Assembly: GCF_903645315.1 (NCBI RefSeq)
Contig: NZ_CAHJXL010000001.1
Coordinates: forward strand, 1,788,001-1,852,000
DNA length: 64,000 bases
Origin: Victivallis sp. Marseille-Q1083
GTDB taxonomy: Bacteria; Verrucomicrobiota; Lentisphaeria; Victivallales; Victivallaceae
Direction: 5' to 3'
Shown here: positions 37,740-46,381 of the stretch, one piece after another
How the letters are laid out: each line of letters starts with the position of its first letter
How positions within the stretch are numbered: the stretch's first letter is position 1
Position numbers and translations under genes: made by a program
Notes under the pieces: generated by a model
Told to the model about the DNA's origin: nothing
Databases searched by the model: none
Seen by the model: only the letters and a program-made list of their open reading frames with translations

Positions 37740-39821
37740 ATGGGCAGGGAGCAGGAAGTGACAAAAAGAAAAATGTGGTTGGATTTTTTTCCGTACGGAA
37801 CCCAGTATTACCGTTTCCCCACTCCCCGGCCGGAAGAGTGGGAAAAAGATTTGCGCAAGCTTGCCGCAATCGGTTATACCCATGTTCAGTTCCGGCCGCA
37901 GTGGCGTTCGCACGAACGGATTCGCGGGCATTACGAGTGGGACGACATCGACCGGCTTTTCGAACTGGCGGAGCGAAACCGCTTGCGGGTGGTGCTCAAA
38001 CCGCTGCTGGAGTGTGCGCCCGATTGGATTTTCCGGGACTGCGGCGGCACCCGGATCGGCTTTGGCGGAATGCCGCTGCCGCCGATCGCCCACGGCGCTT
38101 TTTATGTCGGCGGCTGGCTGCCCTGTTTCGATCATCCGGAGGTGATGGCGGCCGGCGCCGCCTTCGCCCGGGCCGCCGCGGAACGCTACAAGGGCCATGC
38201 CGCCCTCTGGTTTTACGATGCCTGGAATGAGCCGCGCAGCCGGCCGGCCGGGCAGTGTCACTGCGTCCATTCGGTTGCCTCCTACCGTCATTGGCTGGCG
38301 GATCGTTTCGGCTCGATCGAAGCGTTGAATCAGGCGTTCGGCAAAGCGTGGACCGGCTTCGACTATGTGATGCCGCCGGAATCGGCCAACGATTACGCCG
38401 AAATGTTCCTCTGGCGTCAATGGGCGGCCTGGGCGGTTGCCGAACAGGTCCGGCAGGTCGGCGAAGCGATTCACCGCGCCGACCCGGACCGGGCGGTACT
38501 GAACCACATCGGCGGTTCTTCGGTCCAGGCCGACAGCGTGTTCGACTCCTCGGATGATCTGCTGAATGCGGCGGCGACCGATTTTTACGGTTGTTCCTTT
38601 CCGGTACCGCTGCATCCGGCCGATCCGGTGGAGGAGGATTGCTCCGACCTGATCGGCGACTGGTTGCGTCGAGTCGATCCGGAATTCTGGATTCATGAGT
38701 TCTATCCGTCCTGGGGCGGCTGGAGCCGGCCCTGCGAACCGGAGACTTTGAACCGGCTGCTGTGGCAGGCGTTGGCTTCCGGTACACAGGGATTCACGTT
38801 TTGGCAGTATCGTTCCGAACGGGTGGGCAACGAATGTAACGGCTTTGCGATGCGGGAGATCAATGGCGATGAGACGCCGCGCAGCCGGATTTGCGACAAA
38901 ATGGCGGAAATGATCCGGCAGCGGGGCGGCCGGCTGATCGGAACCCGGCGGCCGCGCAGCCGGGTCGCCCAGTTGTATAACAAGGAGTCGGACCTGATTT
39001 CCCGGATTCAGGCTTGTGGAAAACATTTCATGAGCGAGGAACAGCCGGAGACCGCGAATGATTTTTATAAACGGATGATCGCGGCCGGTCATGCACTCTA
39101 CGACCGCTTGCCGGACGGCGTCGACTTCGTGGTGCCGGCCGACGACTTTGCCGGCTATGAGTTTCTGGTACTGATCGGCGAGGAAATGGTGTCGGAAGCG
39201 ACGGCGCGCAAACTGGAAGCCTTTGTCGCCGCCGGCGGCACGCTGGTAGTGGAGTATCCCTTCGCCTGCCGGGAGCCCAACACCTGGATCTTCGCCGACC
39301 GGCCGGGTTGGGGATTGGAACGTTTGACCGGTTTCCGGGAACAGCTGCGCTTGACTCCGACCGGCGAAACCGCGCGGCTTTTCGGCCGGGAATTCGGCAG
39401 TCAGCGCTGGGTCATCACCGGCGAGGTCGCCGGTGACGCCGAGGTGATCGGCTACTGGTCGACCGGAGAACCGGCGGCGCTGCGGCGGAAATACGGCAAG
39501 GGAGAGGTGTTTACGTTGGCGGCGTCGCCCTCGTATGCTTATGCCGGAACATTTTCCGCCGCAGCGGAAACGGTAGCGGCGGAATTGCTGGAGACGCGTT
39601 TCCCGGGCGAGCTGCTGCCGTCCGGGCTGTCGTTGAAATTCCGGCTTGGAAAGGACGGGCGGAAGATTGCTTTCCTTTTCAACCTGGGGCGTCAAAAACA
39701 CACCTGGCCGTTACCGGCGATGGAGATCTGGGATTGCGGCCGTTGCCGGCTTGACGGAACGGCGGTTGAAATGGAGCCGGGCGGTTTTCTGGTGGGCGAA
39801 GTGGAAAGGGAGGCGCGATGA
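37740..39821 (+). CDS. GH42-type beta-galactosidase
   Basis: A 693-residue enzyme without signal peptide, so likely cytoplasmic. Residues about 12-390 are a GH42 TIM barrel with acid/base E164 (FYDAWNEP) and nucleophile E320 (FWIHEFYPSWGGW). About 410-610 is the GH42 trimerisation domain (VDFVVPADDFAGYEFLVLIG, GGTLVVEYPF), and a small beta domain closes it. GH42 enzymes release terminal galactose or related sugars. The start is uncertain: ATG 37740, or GTG 37758 which has GGGAG 8 nt upstream. It lies 12 nt after the secreted hydrolase and overlaps the next gene by 4 nt (ATGA). Confidence 0.85.
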   Translation: MGREQEVTKRKMWLDFFPYGTQYYRFPTPRPEEWEKDLRKLAAIGYTHVQFRPQWRSHERIRGHYEWDDIDRLFELAERNRLRVVLKPLLECAPDWIFRDCGGTRIGFGGMPLPPIAHGAFYVGGWLPCFDHPEVMAAGAAFARAAAERYKGHAALWFYDAWNEPRSRPAGQCHCVHSVASYRHWLADRFGSIEALNQAFGKAWTGFDYVMPPESANDYAEMFLWRQWAAWAVAEQVRQVGEAIHRADPDRAVLNHIGGSSVQADSVFDSSDDLLNAAATDFYGCSFPVPLHPADPVEEDCSDLIGDWLRRVDPEFWIHEFYPSWGGWSRPCEPETLNRLLWQALASGTQGFTFWQYRSERVGNECNGFAMREINGDETPRSRICDKMAEMIRQRGGRLIGTRRPRSRVAQLYNKESDLISRIQACGKHFMSEEQPETANDFYKRMIAAGHALYDRLPDGVDFVVPADDFAGYEFLVLIGEEMVSEATARKLEAFVAAGGTLVVEYPFACREPNTWIFADRPGWGLERLTGFREQLRLTPTGETARLFGREFGSQRWVITGEVAGDAEVIGYWSTGEPAALRRKYGKGEVFTLAASPSYAYAGTFSAAAETVAAELLETRFPGELLPSGLSLKFRLGKDGRKIAFLFNLGRQKHTWPLPAMEIWDCGRCRLDGTAVEMEPGGFLVGEVEREAR

Positions 39822-41152
39822 ACTTGGTGAAAAAACGGCTGCAGGGGCGGTTGGAGGAACTCTATTTCAATACGCTGAAGAGCCTGTTTGAACGGATCGA
39901 ACCGGATGGTTTTTTTGCCGAATCGCTGACCGGGACCTATTGCGGAGAATTTCCCCGGACGGTAGGAGCGTTGGTGCCGCTGTGCCTGGAACTGGGGCGG
40001 TTCGAAGCGGCGGAACGCCTGTTGGCGCTGGCGATCGAAGTGATGCGGCGCGGCGGCCAGGGATATGCGCCGCATGTGTTCCTGCCCCGGAGTCGCCGGG
40101 AGGATGGCTCCGAATTCTATCCCTGGCATTGCGATCTCCTGCAGTTGGATGCTCAGGCGCATCTGCTGGCGGCCTGGGCGCGGCTGGCGCTGGCCGGCCG
40201 GCGGGCCGGTTTTGAAGAACACACCTGGCCGGAGATGGCGCGATTGATGGCGCGCTGCAGCGGCCGCAATCTGTTGGCGTCCGGCCGGGTGCAGTTGTAC
40301 GATCCCGAACGCGGCGGCTTCCGCATTTATGAGGGGGAAGGCTGGTCGATCGATCACGGCCTGGCCCGGAACCCGGCTTTCGAGCATTCGCGGGAAGGAC
40401 GCATGTGGGACACCTGCGATCTGCTGACCCAGTGTTTTCTCGGCGCAGCGCTCGAAACGATGGCGCGAGTGGCGGAACGGCGCGGCGAACTGTCGCATTC
40501 GGCATTGTGGCGTGCCCGGCTTGAAGCGTTGCGCCGTGGCATTGCGGAACAGCTGACGCTGCCGACGGCAACCGGGCTCCGTTATCTGGAGATGCGCTTG
40601 CCGGATTCTTCAGGCGGCCGGATTTTCCCCGAAGTCAGTTGGGTTTGCCTGGCCCCGGTTGCCGCCCAATGGGAACCATTGGCGCCGGAGGTGCTGCGCC
40701 GGACCGTGGCCGAACTGCGCCGTCGGGCTTTGCGGCGGACCGGAGATGGCCTGGTTTGGCTGGCCGGGGACGTCGGGACGGACGGCCGCCGGAGCAATCT
40801 GGTGTTGGGCAAGGCGTTGGGCTGGGAGATCGAATTCGCCCGCCGGGAAGGCGAACGCGAGCGGCTGGTGCAATTGCTGGATTTTATCGAACGGGTCCAT
40901 CGGGATGCTTCGATTTATATGGAATGGGCGCATCGGAGCTTTGCCGGTTCATGCCGGGGCCGGCGGTGGGAAAGCCGGGATTATTTGCCCCGTTTCTCCG
41001 ACGCGGAAGAGACGGAACTGGAGTCGTGCGCCGCCGGCTGGCGGCTGCGGGATTGCGGCAACGGGGAACAGGGGGCCTGGTGGTGCTGGGCGATGGCCCG
41101 GCTGCGCCGTGAAGCCGGGCTTCCGGTACAGCCCGCCGTCCCCGGAGATTGA
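39818..41152 (+). CDS. Helical-barrel glycosidase-like protein
   Basis: A 444-residue cytoplasmic protein. The pattern of long helices separated by short conserved loops (GTYCGEFPRTVGALVPLCLELG, EGWSIDHGLARNPAFEHSREGRMWDTCDLLTQ, GRIFPEVSWVCLAP, WWCWAMARL) suggests an (alpha/alpha)6 barrel, as found in several oligosaccharide hydrolases and epimerases. Candidate catalytic acids are E in CGEFPRT and D in MWDTCD. No family is recognised. Start ATG overlaps the GH42 stop (ATGA), so production is coupled; a shared role in breaking down one imported oligosaccharide is inferred. Confidence 0.55.
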   Translation: MNLVKKRLQGRLEELYFNTLKSLFERIEPDGFFAESLTGTYCGEFPRTVGALVPLCLELGRFEAAERLLALAIEVMRRGGQGYAPHVFLPRSRREDGSEFYPWHCDLLQLDAQAHLLAAWARLALAGRRAGFEEHTWPEMARLMARCSGRNLLASGRVQLYDPERGGFRIYEGEGWSIDHGLARNPAFEHSREGRMWDTCDLLTQCFLGAALETMARVAERRGELSHSALWRARLEALRRGIAEQLTLPTATGLRYLEMRLPDSSGGRIFPEVSWVCLAPVAAQWEPLAPEVLRRTVAELRRRALRRTGDGLVWLAGDVGTDGRRSNLVLGKALGWEIEFARREGERERLVQLLDFIERVHRDASIYMEWAHRSFAGSCRGRRWESRDYLPRFSDAEETELESCAAGWRLRDCGNGEQGAWWCWAMARLRREAGLPVQPAVPGD

Positions 41153-41261
41153 TTTCCGGTTCCCGCGCCGGTCGGGTATGGGATGGCGGCGAAATTCTGG
41201 CGCTTGATTTTGCCGTAAATGGAACATCAATTGGATGGAAGAGAGCGACAATCGGGTCCCG

Positions 41262-43151
41262 TCAACGCAGGACGACTTCCCGAATGACCAGCTCCTCCGC
41301 CAGTTCCGCGGGGAAACGGAGCCGGATGGCCCGCCAGTCGTGCCCCGGCAGGGAACATTCGGCCCGACGGGCGTTGACCGTACCGACCCGGACAAAATTT
41401 TCGCCGTCCCGGGACGCTTCGATCGCGGCGCCGTACGGCACACCGTAGGTTTCCTCGGTCTTGCCGAAACGCAATACCAGAGTTGCGGCCGGCCGTGCCT
41501 CCGGCCAGAAAATCGCGAAATACGAAGCCGCCGCCGGCTTCTCCGCACTCCAGGAATAGCAGTAACGGCTCGGAGTCAGGGCTTTTTCCGGAGGGAAGCC
41601 CGGATAATGCTTCAAATTGGTGTCGATGACCGCCTGCGGGATAACCGACTGGAACGGCCGTTCCGACAGTGGTTTGGCATAATGGATACCCAGCGAGTTG
41701 AAGTAGGGTTCCAGCCGGTCGGTTTTGGCTTTGAAACGATCGTAATCGTGCGGCGTTTCCGGCGGTTGCCACTGGTTTTCGGCGACGGCAAGCAGCCGGG
41801 GAAACATATATTGGTCGATTTCATAGGATTCGACCCAACTGGTCCACAGCGGTGCTTCGGTGCCAAGCAGTTGCGGCAGTTCTTCCGGGGCAAGCGTCGG
41901 TTCCGGCCGGTATTCGTAAACTTTACGCAGATTCATTTCCGGCAGCCATTCGATGCCCTGCATATGCGCATACGGATAATAGTCCAGATAAAAATACGGA
42001 TTGTCGCTGCAGATGACCGGCCGTCCGGCGGCGGCGGCCAGTTTGGTTTCCGGGCCGCGCCACCCCTGGACAATGGCGTAATCGGGAATGCCGCGCTCCG
42101 GATTTTCCGCCCACATGATCGGCGTTTTGCCGAGTTTGTGCACTTTCCGGCAGATCCGGTTCATGAAATAAAGCTGCAGCATGATTTCGTCCGGCAGTTC
42201 TTCTTCCGCCATCCGCTGCCGGCAATGCGGACACTTCGACCAGAGGTCGCGCACCCGCTCGTCGCCGCCGACATGCAGCCACGGGCCGGGGAACAGCGCC
42301 GCGGTTTCTTCCAGAATGTGATCGAGCATTTCAAAAACCAGCTCCTTGCCGGCACACAGATTGCGCACATCGTCGGTCTGCCCGGTGAAGTGATAATGCC
42401 CCTGCGCGATTTCCCGGTTGCCCAGCGGCGTCCCCTGGCAGGAAAGCTCCGGATAACAATAGATGATGGCGTTGCTGTGGGCCGGCATTTCAATTTCCGG
42501 AATGATGGTGATGCCGCGCTCCGCCGCATAAGCGACAATGGTCCGGATGTCATCCCGGGAGTAAAAACCCCCTTCCACTTCGGTCCCCTCGCCGCGGACG
42601 GAGCCGACTTCCGTCAGCCGGGGATAACGTTTGATTTCCAGCCGCCAGGCCTGCGTATCGACCAGATGCCAGTGAAAACGGTTGATTTTGATCGCCGCCA
42701 GCCAGTCGAGGCACAGTTTGATCCGTTCGACGGACTGGAAATTGCGGGCGGAATCGAGCATGAAGCCGCGCCATTGGAAATGGGGGCAGTCTTCGATGCG
42801 TCCGGTCGGCAGCCGGTTGCCGTCCTGCTGCGCCAGCAGTTGGCGCAGAGTCTGCACCGCATAAAGGTAACCGGCGCCGGAAGAAGCCCGGATCAGAAGC
42901 CGGCCGGTTTCCAGATCGATGACATAGGCTTCCGGGGCCAGGGAATCGTCCGGTTGGAACCGTACGGCTGCCGCCGGCTGGCCGGTTGCGACCGGACCGG
43001 CGACTGCGCGGCGCAGTTCGGTGGCCGCAAATTCGGCTTCCGGCGGAAATTGATAGGAGTCCCGGTCGGTCAGTTGCAGCGTGCCGGCATCGAATGTACA
43101 GGATTGCGGGGTCGGCAGCAGGCTGTAGGTTTCCGGTGAAATGCGGTTCAT
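41262..43151 (-). CDS. GH20 beta-N-acetylhexosaminidase
   Basis: A 629-residue enzyme. The N-terminal GH20b domain (to about 120) is followed by the barrel opening FQWRGFMLDSARNFQ and RFHWHLVDTQAWRLEIKRYPRL, and catalytic D297-E298 in LHVGGDE. A Cys pair (CPHC) follows closely. Residues after about 510 form a C-terminal beta domain (ATLVLRFGKTEETYGVPYGAAIEASRDGENF), a likely F5/8-type sugar-binding module. ATG 43151 follows AAAGGA by 6 nt; codons upstream in frame lie in the intergenic region. No clear signal peptide. It is downstream of the two-domain esterase (94 nt), so both probably act on one substrate, for example O-acetylated amino-sugar glycans. Confidence 0.9.
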   Translation of the reverse strand: MNRISPETYSLLPTPQSCTFDAGTLQLTDRDSYQFPPEAEFAATELRRAVAGPVATGQPAAAVRFQPDDSLAPEAYVIDLETGRLLIRASSGAGYLYAVQTLRQLLAQQDGNRLPTGRIEDCPHFQWRGFMLDSARNFQSVERIKLCLDWLAAIKINRFHWHLVDTQAWRLEIKRYPRLTEVGSVRGEGTEVEGGFYSRDDIRTIVAYAAERGITIIPEIEMPAHSNAIIYCYPELSCQGTPLGNREIAQGHYHFTGQTDDVRNLCAGKELVFEMLDHILEETAALFPGPWLHVGGDERVRDLWSKCPHCRQRMAEEELPDEIMLQLYFMNRICRKVHKLGKTPIMWAENPERGIPDYAIVQGWRGPETKLAAAAGRPVICSDNPYFYLDYYPYAHMQGIEWLPEMNLRKVYEYRPEPTLAPEELPQLLGTEAPLWTSWVESYEIDQYMFPRLLAVAENQWQPPETPHDYDRFKAKTDRLEPYFNSLGIHYAKPLSERPFQSVIPQAVIDTNLKHYPGFPPEKALTPSRYCYSWSAEKPAAASYFAIFWPEARPAATLVLRFGKTEETYGVPYGAAIEASRDGENFVRVGTVNARRAECSLPGHDWRAIRLRFPAELAEELVIREVVLR

Positions 43152-43245
43152 GATCATCCTTTCGGTTGAAGGTTCAGCCGGTGCGGCGGTCAGCAACAGA
43201 CCAGTCAACTCACCGGCATCATGATGAAAGTGGTTGTAATATTCC

Positions 43246-45120
43246 TCAATTGGCGGTAAAGGCGATGATGCGTACCGCGTTACCCCGGCAGCCGGCATTG
43301 CCGGCAATACGCATGATCAGACGGTGATCGCCGTCCAACAACTGATCGGCCAGTGTGGCGGTATAAGGATAATGCAGTGATTCGCTGAACGGATGCCGGA
43401 GTTCCAGCCGCTGCCAGTGGCCGTTGTCGATGCGGTATTCCACCATTCCGGCATCCGGGCCGGCCAGCAGATAAAGGCCGATGGCCCGGCCGGTAAAATC
43501 CAGCGCCAACTCGGCGCCCGGCACGTCCGCCGCCAACAACCGCAACTGCCTGAACCGGTCGCGACAGGAACCGGGAAGCGCGGCCCAATCCGGAATTGCG
43601 AGCTGCCAATTGCCGTCGGTTTCAGCAAGCGTCGCCGGCAGCAGCCGGCCGTTGTCCAAAGCAAACGGGTCCAGCCGTTCCGGCATCGGCGCCGCTGCCG
43701 GCTGCTCTCCGGCGTCAAGGCCGGCGTATTGTGCCCTCAGCAATTCCGTGACGTCGTCGGCATAGAGGGCCGCACCGAACGGAGCGGGATGAACGCCGCC
43801 GAAGGTTTCCCAGTCGAATTCGCCGAACGCAATGCGTTCGGCGACATCGGCGGCGAAGTTGACCGACGGCAGACCGTAAGCGTCGGCAATTGCTTCATTG
43901 GCGCTGATCTCCTGCGGGGTCTTGCCTTGCCGATAACCGGCGAGGTGCGATTCATTGGCGCAGTAGAGCAGTACGATATCGATCAACGGATTATGGCGTC
44001 TGGCCCGGCGGATGATGCCTTCGACGGCGCGCCGTGTCTTTTCCGGCGGGAAGTGGCCGTCCTGGTTGTCATTGACGGCAAATTCAACGAACAGCAGGTC
44101 GACTTTGCCGTTTTGAAGAATATCGCTGTCCAGCCGGTAGGCTCCGGTGTCGGAACAGGTCGATCCGATACCGGCATTGATGAAATCGAACCGGCAGTCC
44201 GGAAACAATTTCTGCAGGGAAGCTTCAATCCCGGCGCTGTAACCGTTCATTTCAGTGATTGATCCCCCGAGAAACGCCACGCGCCCGGTCGGGTTCCGGA
44301 GGAACTGCAGTCCGGAATTGCGCAGTCCCCGCCGCGGCTTGAGAAAGTCGTTTTCACCGAGCGCCCGGCCCTTCAGGAAGTTGACGATGACGGAAGGATT
44401 CGGCAGACTGTGCGGATGATGGCCGACTCCGGGCTTGCGGATCACTCTGATACGGCCGCCCAGTTCCCGGTAGCGCCGCTCCAGCAGGTCGGAATTTTCC
44501 GTCATCGGCACCACGGTGTCCGCCGTCCCGCAGACATGGAGAAGCGGCACGTCCGCCGCCGCCAGTCCTTCCAGGCCGTCGATCGGATTGTTGTCGAAAT
44601 GCGGCAGTTCCTCAGCTGTCAGGTTGTATTGCTTCAGCGCGTTGGCCAGGTCGGCCGGCGAACCTTCTCCCTCGCCGAGGCCGCCTGGCCAACTGGCCAG
44701 ATTGCAAACCGGCGCATCGGCGTAAACGGCGGCAACTTTGTCCGGATTCTGCTTGGCCCAGTTGTAGACGATCAGGCCGCCGCGGCTCATGCCTTCAAGG
44801 ACCGGCTTGCGGCCAAGGTCGAGTTTTTCGGTCAGGAATCGGTAATAATCATTCCAGTAGCCGACTGCCTCCGGCGATCCGAACAGGTCGGCGACGTCGA
44901 TGTAAGCCAGGTGCCAGCCGGCCTTCAGCAGGGCAATATCGGTTTGCGGTTCATGGCCAAAAAAACGCGCCCGCCAGATCCACGGCCGGCTGGGAGCCGT
45001 TTCGGCGGGAACCGCCAGCAGCGCCGCCCGCCCGGACAGACGGAAGCGATACAGGGGAAAGCCGTGGAAATCGTCGTTTTCGACCGGCTGCGGCAATGTC
45101 GAAGCAAGCGTTTGGGGCAT
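43246..45120 (-). CDS. Two-domain esterase: alpha/beta-hydrolase fused to SGNH hydrolase
   Basis: A 624-residue protein. Residues 1-255 are an alpha/beta-hydrolase with nucleophile S112 (EGMSRGG), D201 (GTADTVVP) and H234 (GVGHHPH). Residues 280-460 are an SGNH/GDSL domain: S287 (FLGGSITE), G318 (INAGIGST), N350 (EFAVNDNQ) and H444 (GGVHP), but Gly stands where the family Asp of DxxH is expected. A C-terminal beta domain (about 500-620) follows. Both halves look like carbohydrate or acyl esterases. ATG 45120 has AGGAGA 7 nt upstream. An in-frame ATG at 45198 (AAAGGA 11 nt upstream) would add a hydrophobic MSLPFFHCCFTGILVITASISA, a possible signal peptide, so location is uncertain. Confidence 0.8.
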   Translation of the reverse strand: MPQTLASTLPQPVENDDFHGFPLYRFRLSGRAALLAVPAETAPSRPWIWRARFFGHEPQTDIALLKAGWHLAYIDVADLFGSPEAVGYWNDYYRFLTEKLDLGRKPVLEGMSRGGLIVYNWAKQNPDKVAAVYADAPVCNLASWPGGLGEGEGSPADLANALKQYNLTAEELPHFDNNPIDGLEGLAAADVPLLHVCGTADTVVPMTENSDLLERRYRELGGRIRVIRKPGVGHHPHSLPNPSVIVNFLKGRALGENDFLKPRRGLRNSGLQFLRNPTGRVAFLGGSITEMNGYSAGIEASLQKLFPDCRFDFINAGIGSTCSDTGAYRLDSDILQNGKVDLLFVEFAVNDNQDGHFPPEKTRRAVEGIIRRARRHNPLIDIVLLYCANESHLAGYRQGKTPQEISANEAIADAYGLPSVNFAADVAERIAFGEFDWETFGGVHPAPFGAALYADDVTELLRAQYAGLDAGEQPAAAPMPERLDPFALDNGRLLPATLAETDGNWQLAIPDWAALPGSCRDRFRQLRLLAADVPGAELALDFTGRAIGLYLLAGPDAGMVEYRIDNGHWQRLELRHPFSESLHYPYTATLADQLLDGDHRLIMRIAGNAGCRGNAVRIIAFTAN

Positions 45121-45318
45121 GGTGGTATCTCCTGCAGATATTGAGGCGGTGATGACGAGTATTCCGGTAAAACAGCAATGGAAGAAAGGAAGCGACATTT
45201 CAGAACAAATCCTTTGGTTGATCAAATCAATCGGGGAAACGGCTATCGGAACATTTTTCGCTTCAGAATTCGGTCGGATAACGAGTTGCTTTTTAAGTAA
45301 CTTTACTTTTGTCATTAT

Positions 45319-45347
45319 ATTAAAGCATTTTTACTCAATTTTGTCAA
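45319..45347 (-). promoter_or_regulatory. Promoter of the esterase-GH20 unit
   Basis: On the minus strand: TTGACA, 17-bp spacer ending TGC, TTTAAT, again an extended -10. The 458-bp stretch 45121-45578 carries this, the opposite promoter at 45486 and AT-rich DNA with TAAAGT/ACTTTA inverted pairs near 45430-45455; no gene is seen apart from the possible N-terminal extension of the esterase. Confidence 0.65.
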
Positions 45348-45485
45348 GCTAGTTTGGCTTATTTTGTGAAAAATGTCAAAAATAAACAATTTATATCAAG
45401 TCATTCAGATTACTTTTTAAACTTAAATTAAAGTGATATTTTTACTTTATTAAATTATTTTTTTAAAGTTTTTTCATTCGGGGTA

Positions 45486-45514
45486 TTGACTTCTTTGAAA
45501 TAATTTGCTATAAT
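45486..45514 (+). promoter_or_regulatory. Promoter of pseudopilin-hydrolase-LacI unit
   Basis: TTGACT, 17-bp spacer ending TTTGC, TATAAT: extended -10 as at 21718 and 33297. CGGTACCG (8-bp palindrome) lies about 20 nt downstream and could be an operator. Confidence 0.8.
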
Positions 45515-45578
45515 TTCCATAAGCTTCAGTGAACGGTACCGGAAAACAAATTAATAAGCATCGGTAAGGAGAATCAGG

Positions 45579-46268
45579 ATGAACACATTGAAAAGAAATT
45601 TTACCTTGATTGAACTGTTGGTTGTGATCGCGATTATTGCCATTCTCGCCAGTATGTTATTGCCGGCGCTGGGCAAAGCCAAACAGGCAGCAATGAATAT
45701 TTCCTGCGTCAATAACGTCAAACAGTGGGGAACGGCGTTGACCATGTATTCCATGGACAATGACGACTGCACCCCCGGTTATCCGAGCGGCTGGATGTGG
45801 CCGTATGTGACCACCCCTTTCTTCAAGGATATGGGCATGTTCAATCCGACCAGCGAAACGACCAAAACGCAAAAAGGACCGATGCTCTGCCCGTCGTTTT
45901 CTTATCAGGGCGGCCTAGATTCGACCTGGGGACGTGAAGGCGGCTACGACACCTATTTTGTCGCCGACGGTTTTATCGGCTCTTATGCCGTCAACGGGAC
46001 AAGCGTGAACAGCAAGTTGTCCAAATTGCGTCCGCAAGCGGTCATGACCGGAGAAACCAACCACGTTTACGGCGTCTGTGCCGCTTATTGGAACGGGATG
46101 GATTTCTTTGAGGACAATGCGCCGCTGAATCGCCACGGCAATAAGATCAATTATGGCTTCGTCGATACCCATGCGGAAACCTGGACTCTGGCCAAAGCGA
46201 AACAGGAAAATACGGAATGGGATGGTCTGTTCAATGCCGATACGACCGCCAATCAGAAATATGATTGA
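45579..46268 (+). CDS. Solitary type IV pseudopilin-like protein
   Basis: A 229-residue protein starting MNTLKRN then [20 protein letters not shown]; Asn stands at -1. It shares [21 protein letters not shown] with the other three. The C-terminal motif is altered: [19 protein letters not shown], with Thr where the others have Gly. AAGGAGA lies about 9 nt before ATG 45579. It opens a unit with two glycosidase-like genes and a LacI gene. A strong hairpin lies between it and the next gene. Confidence 0.87.
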   Translation: MNTLKRNFTLIELLVVIAIIAILASMLLPALGKAKQAAMNISCVNNVKQWGTALTMYSMDNDDCTPGYPSGWMWPYVTTPFFKDMGMFNPTSETTKTQKGPMLCPSFSYQGGLDSTWGREGGYDTYFVADGFIGSYAVNGTSVNSKLSKLRPQAVMTGETNHVYGVCAAYWNGMDFFEDNAPLNRHGNKINYGFVDTHAETWTLAKAKQENTEWDGLFNADTTANQKYD

Positions 46269-46307
46269 GCTTTTCCAGGCCGGTTCTCTATCGTCTGTTG
46301 AAATTTT

Positions 46308-46342
46308 GCCGCCCGGCAGGGCATTCCGTTCTGCCGGGCGGC
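46308..46342. other. Strong intergenic hairpin after the pseudopilin gene
   Basis: GCCGCCCGGCAG and CTGCCGGGCGGC form a 12-bp perfect GC-rich stem with an 11-nt loop, 40 nt after the pseudopilin stop. No T-run follows (GCGGTCAAAAA), so it may slow 3' decay or partly separate expression of the pseudopilin from the hydrolases, not fully terminate. Confidence 0.55.
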
Positions 46343-46381
46343 GCGGTCAAAAATGAGTTCGTATGCAACGAAAGCAGTGAA

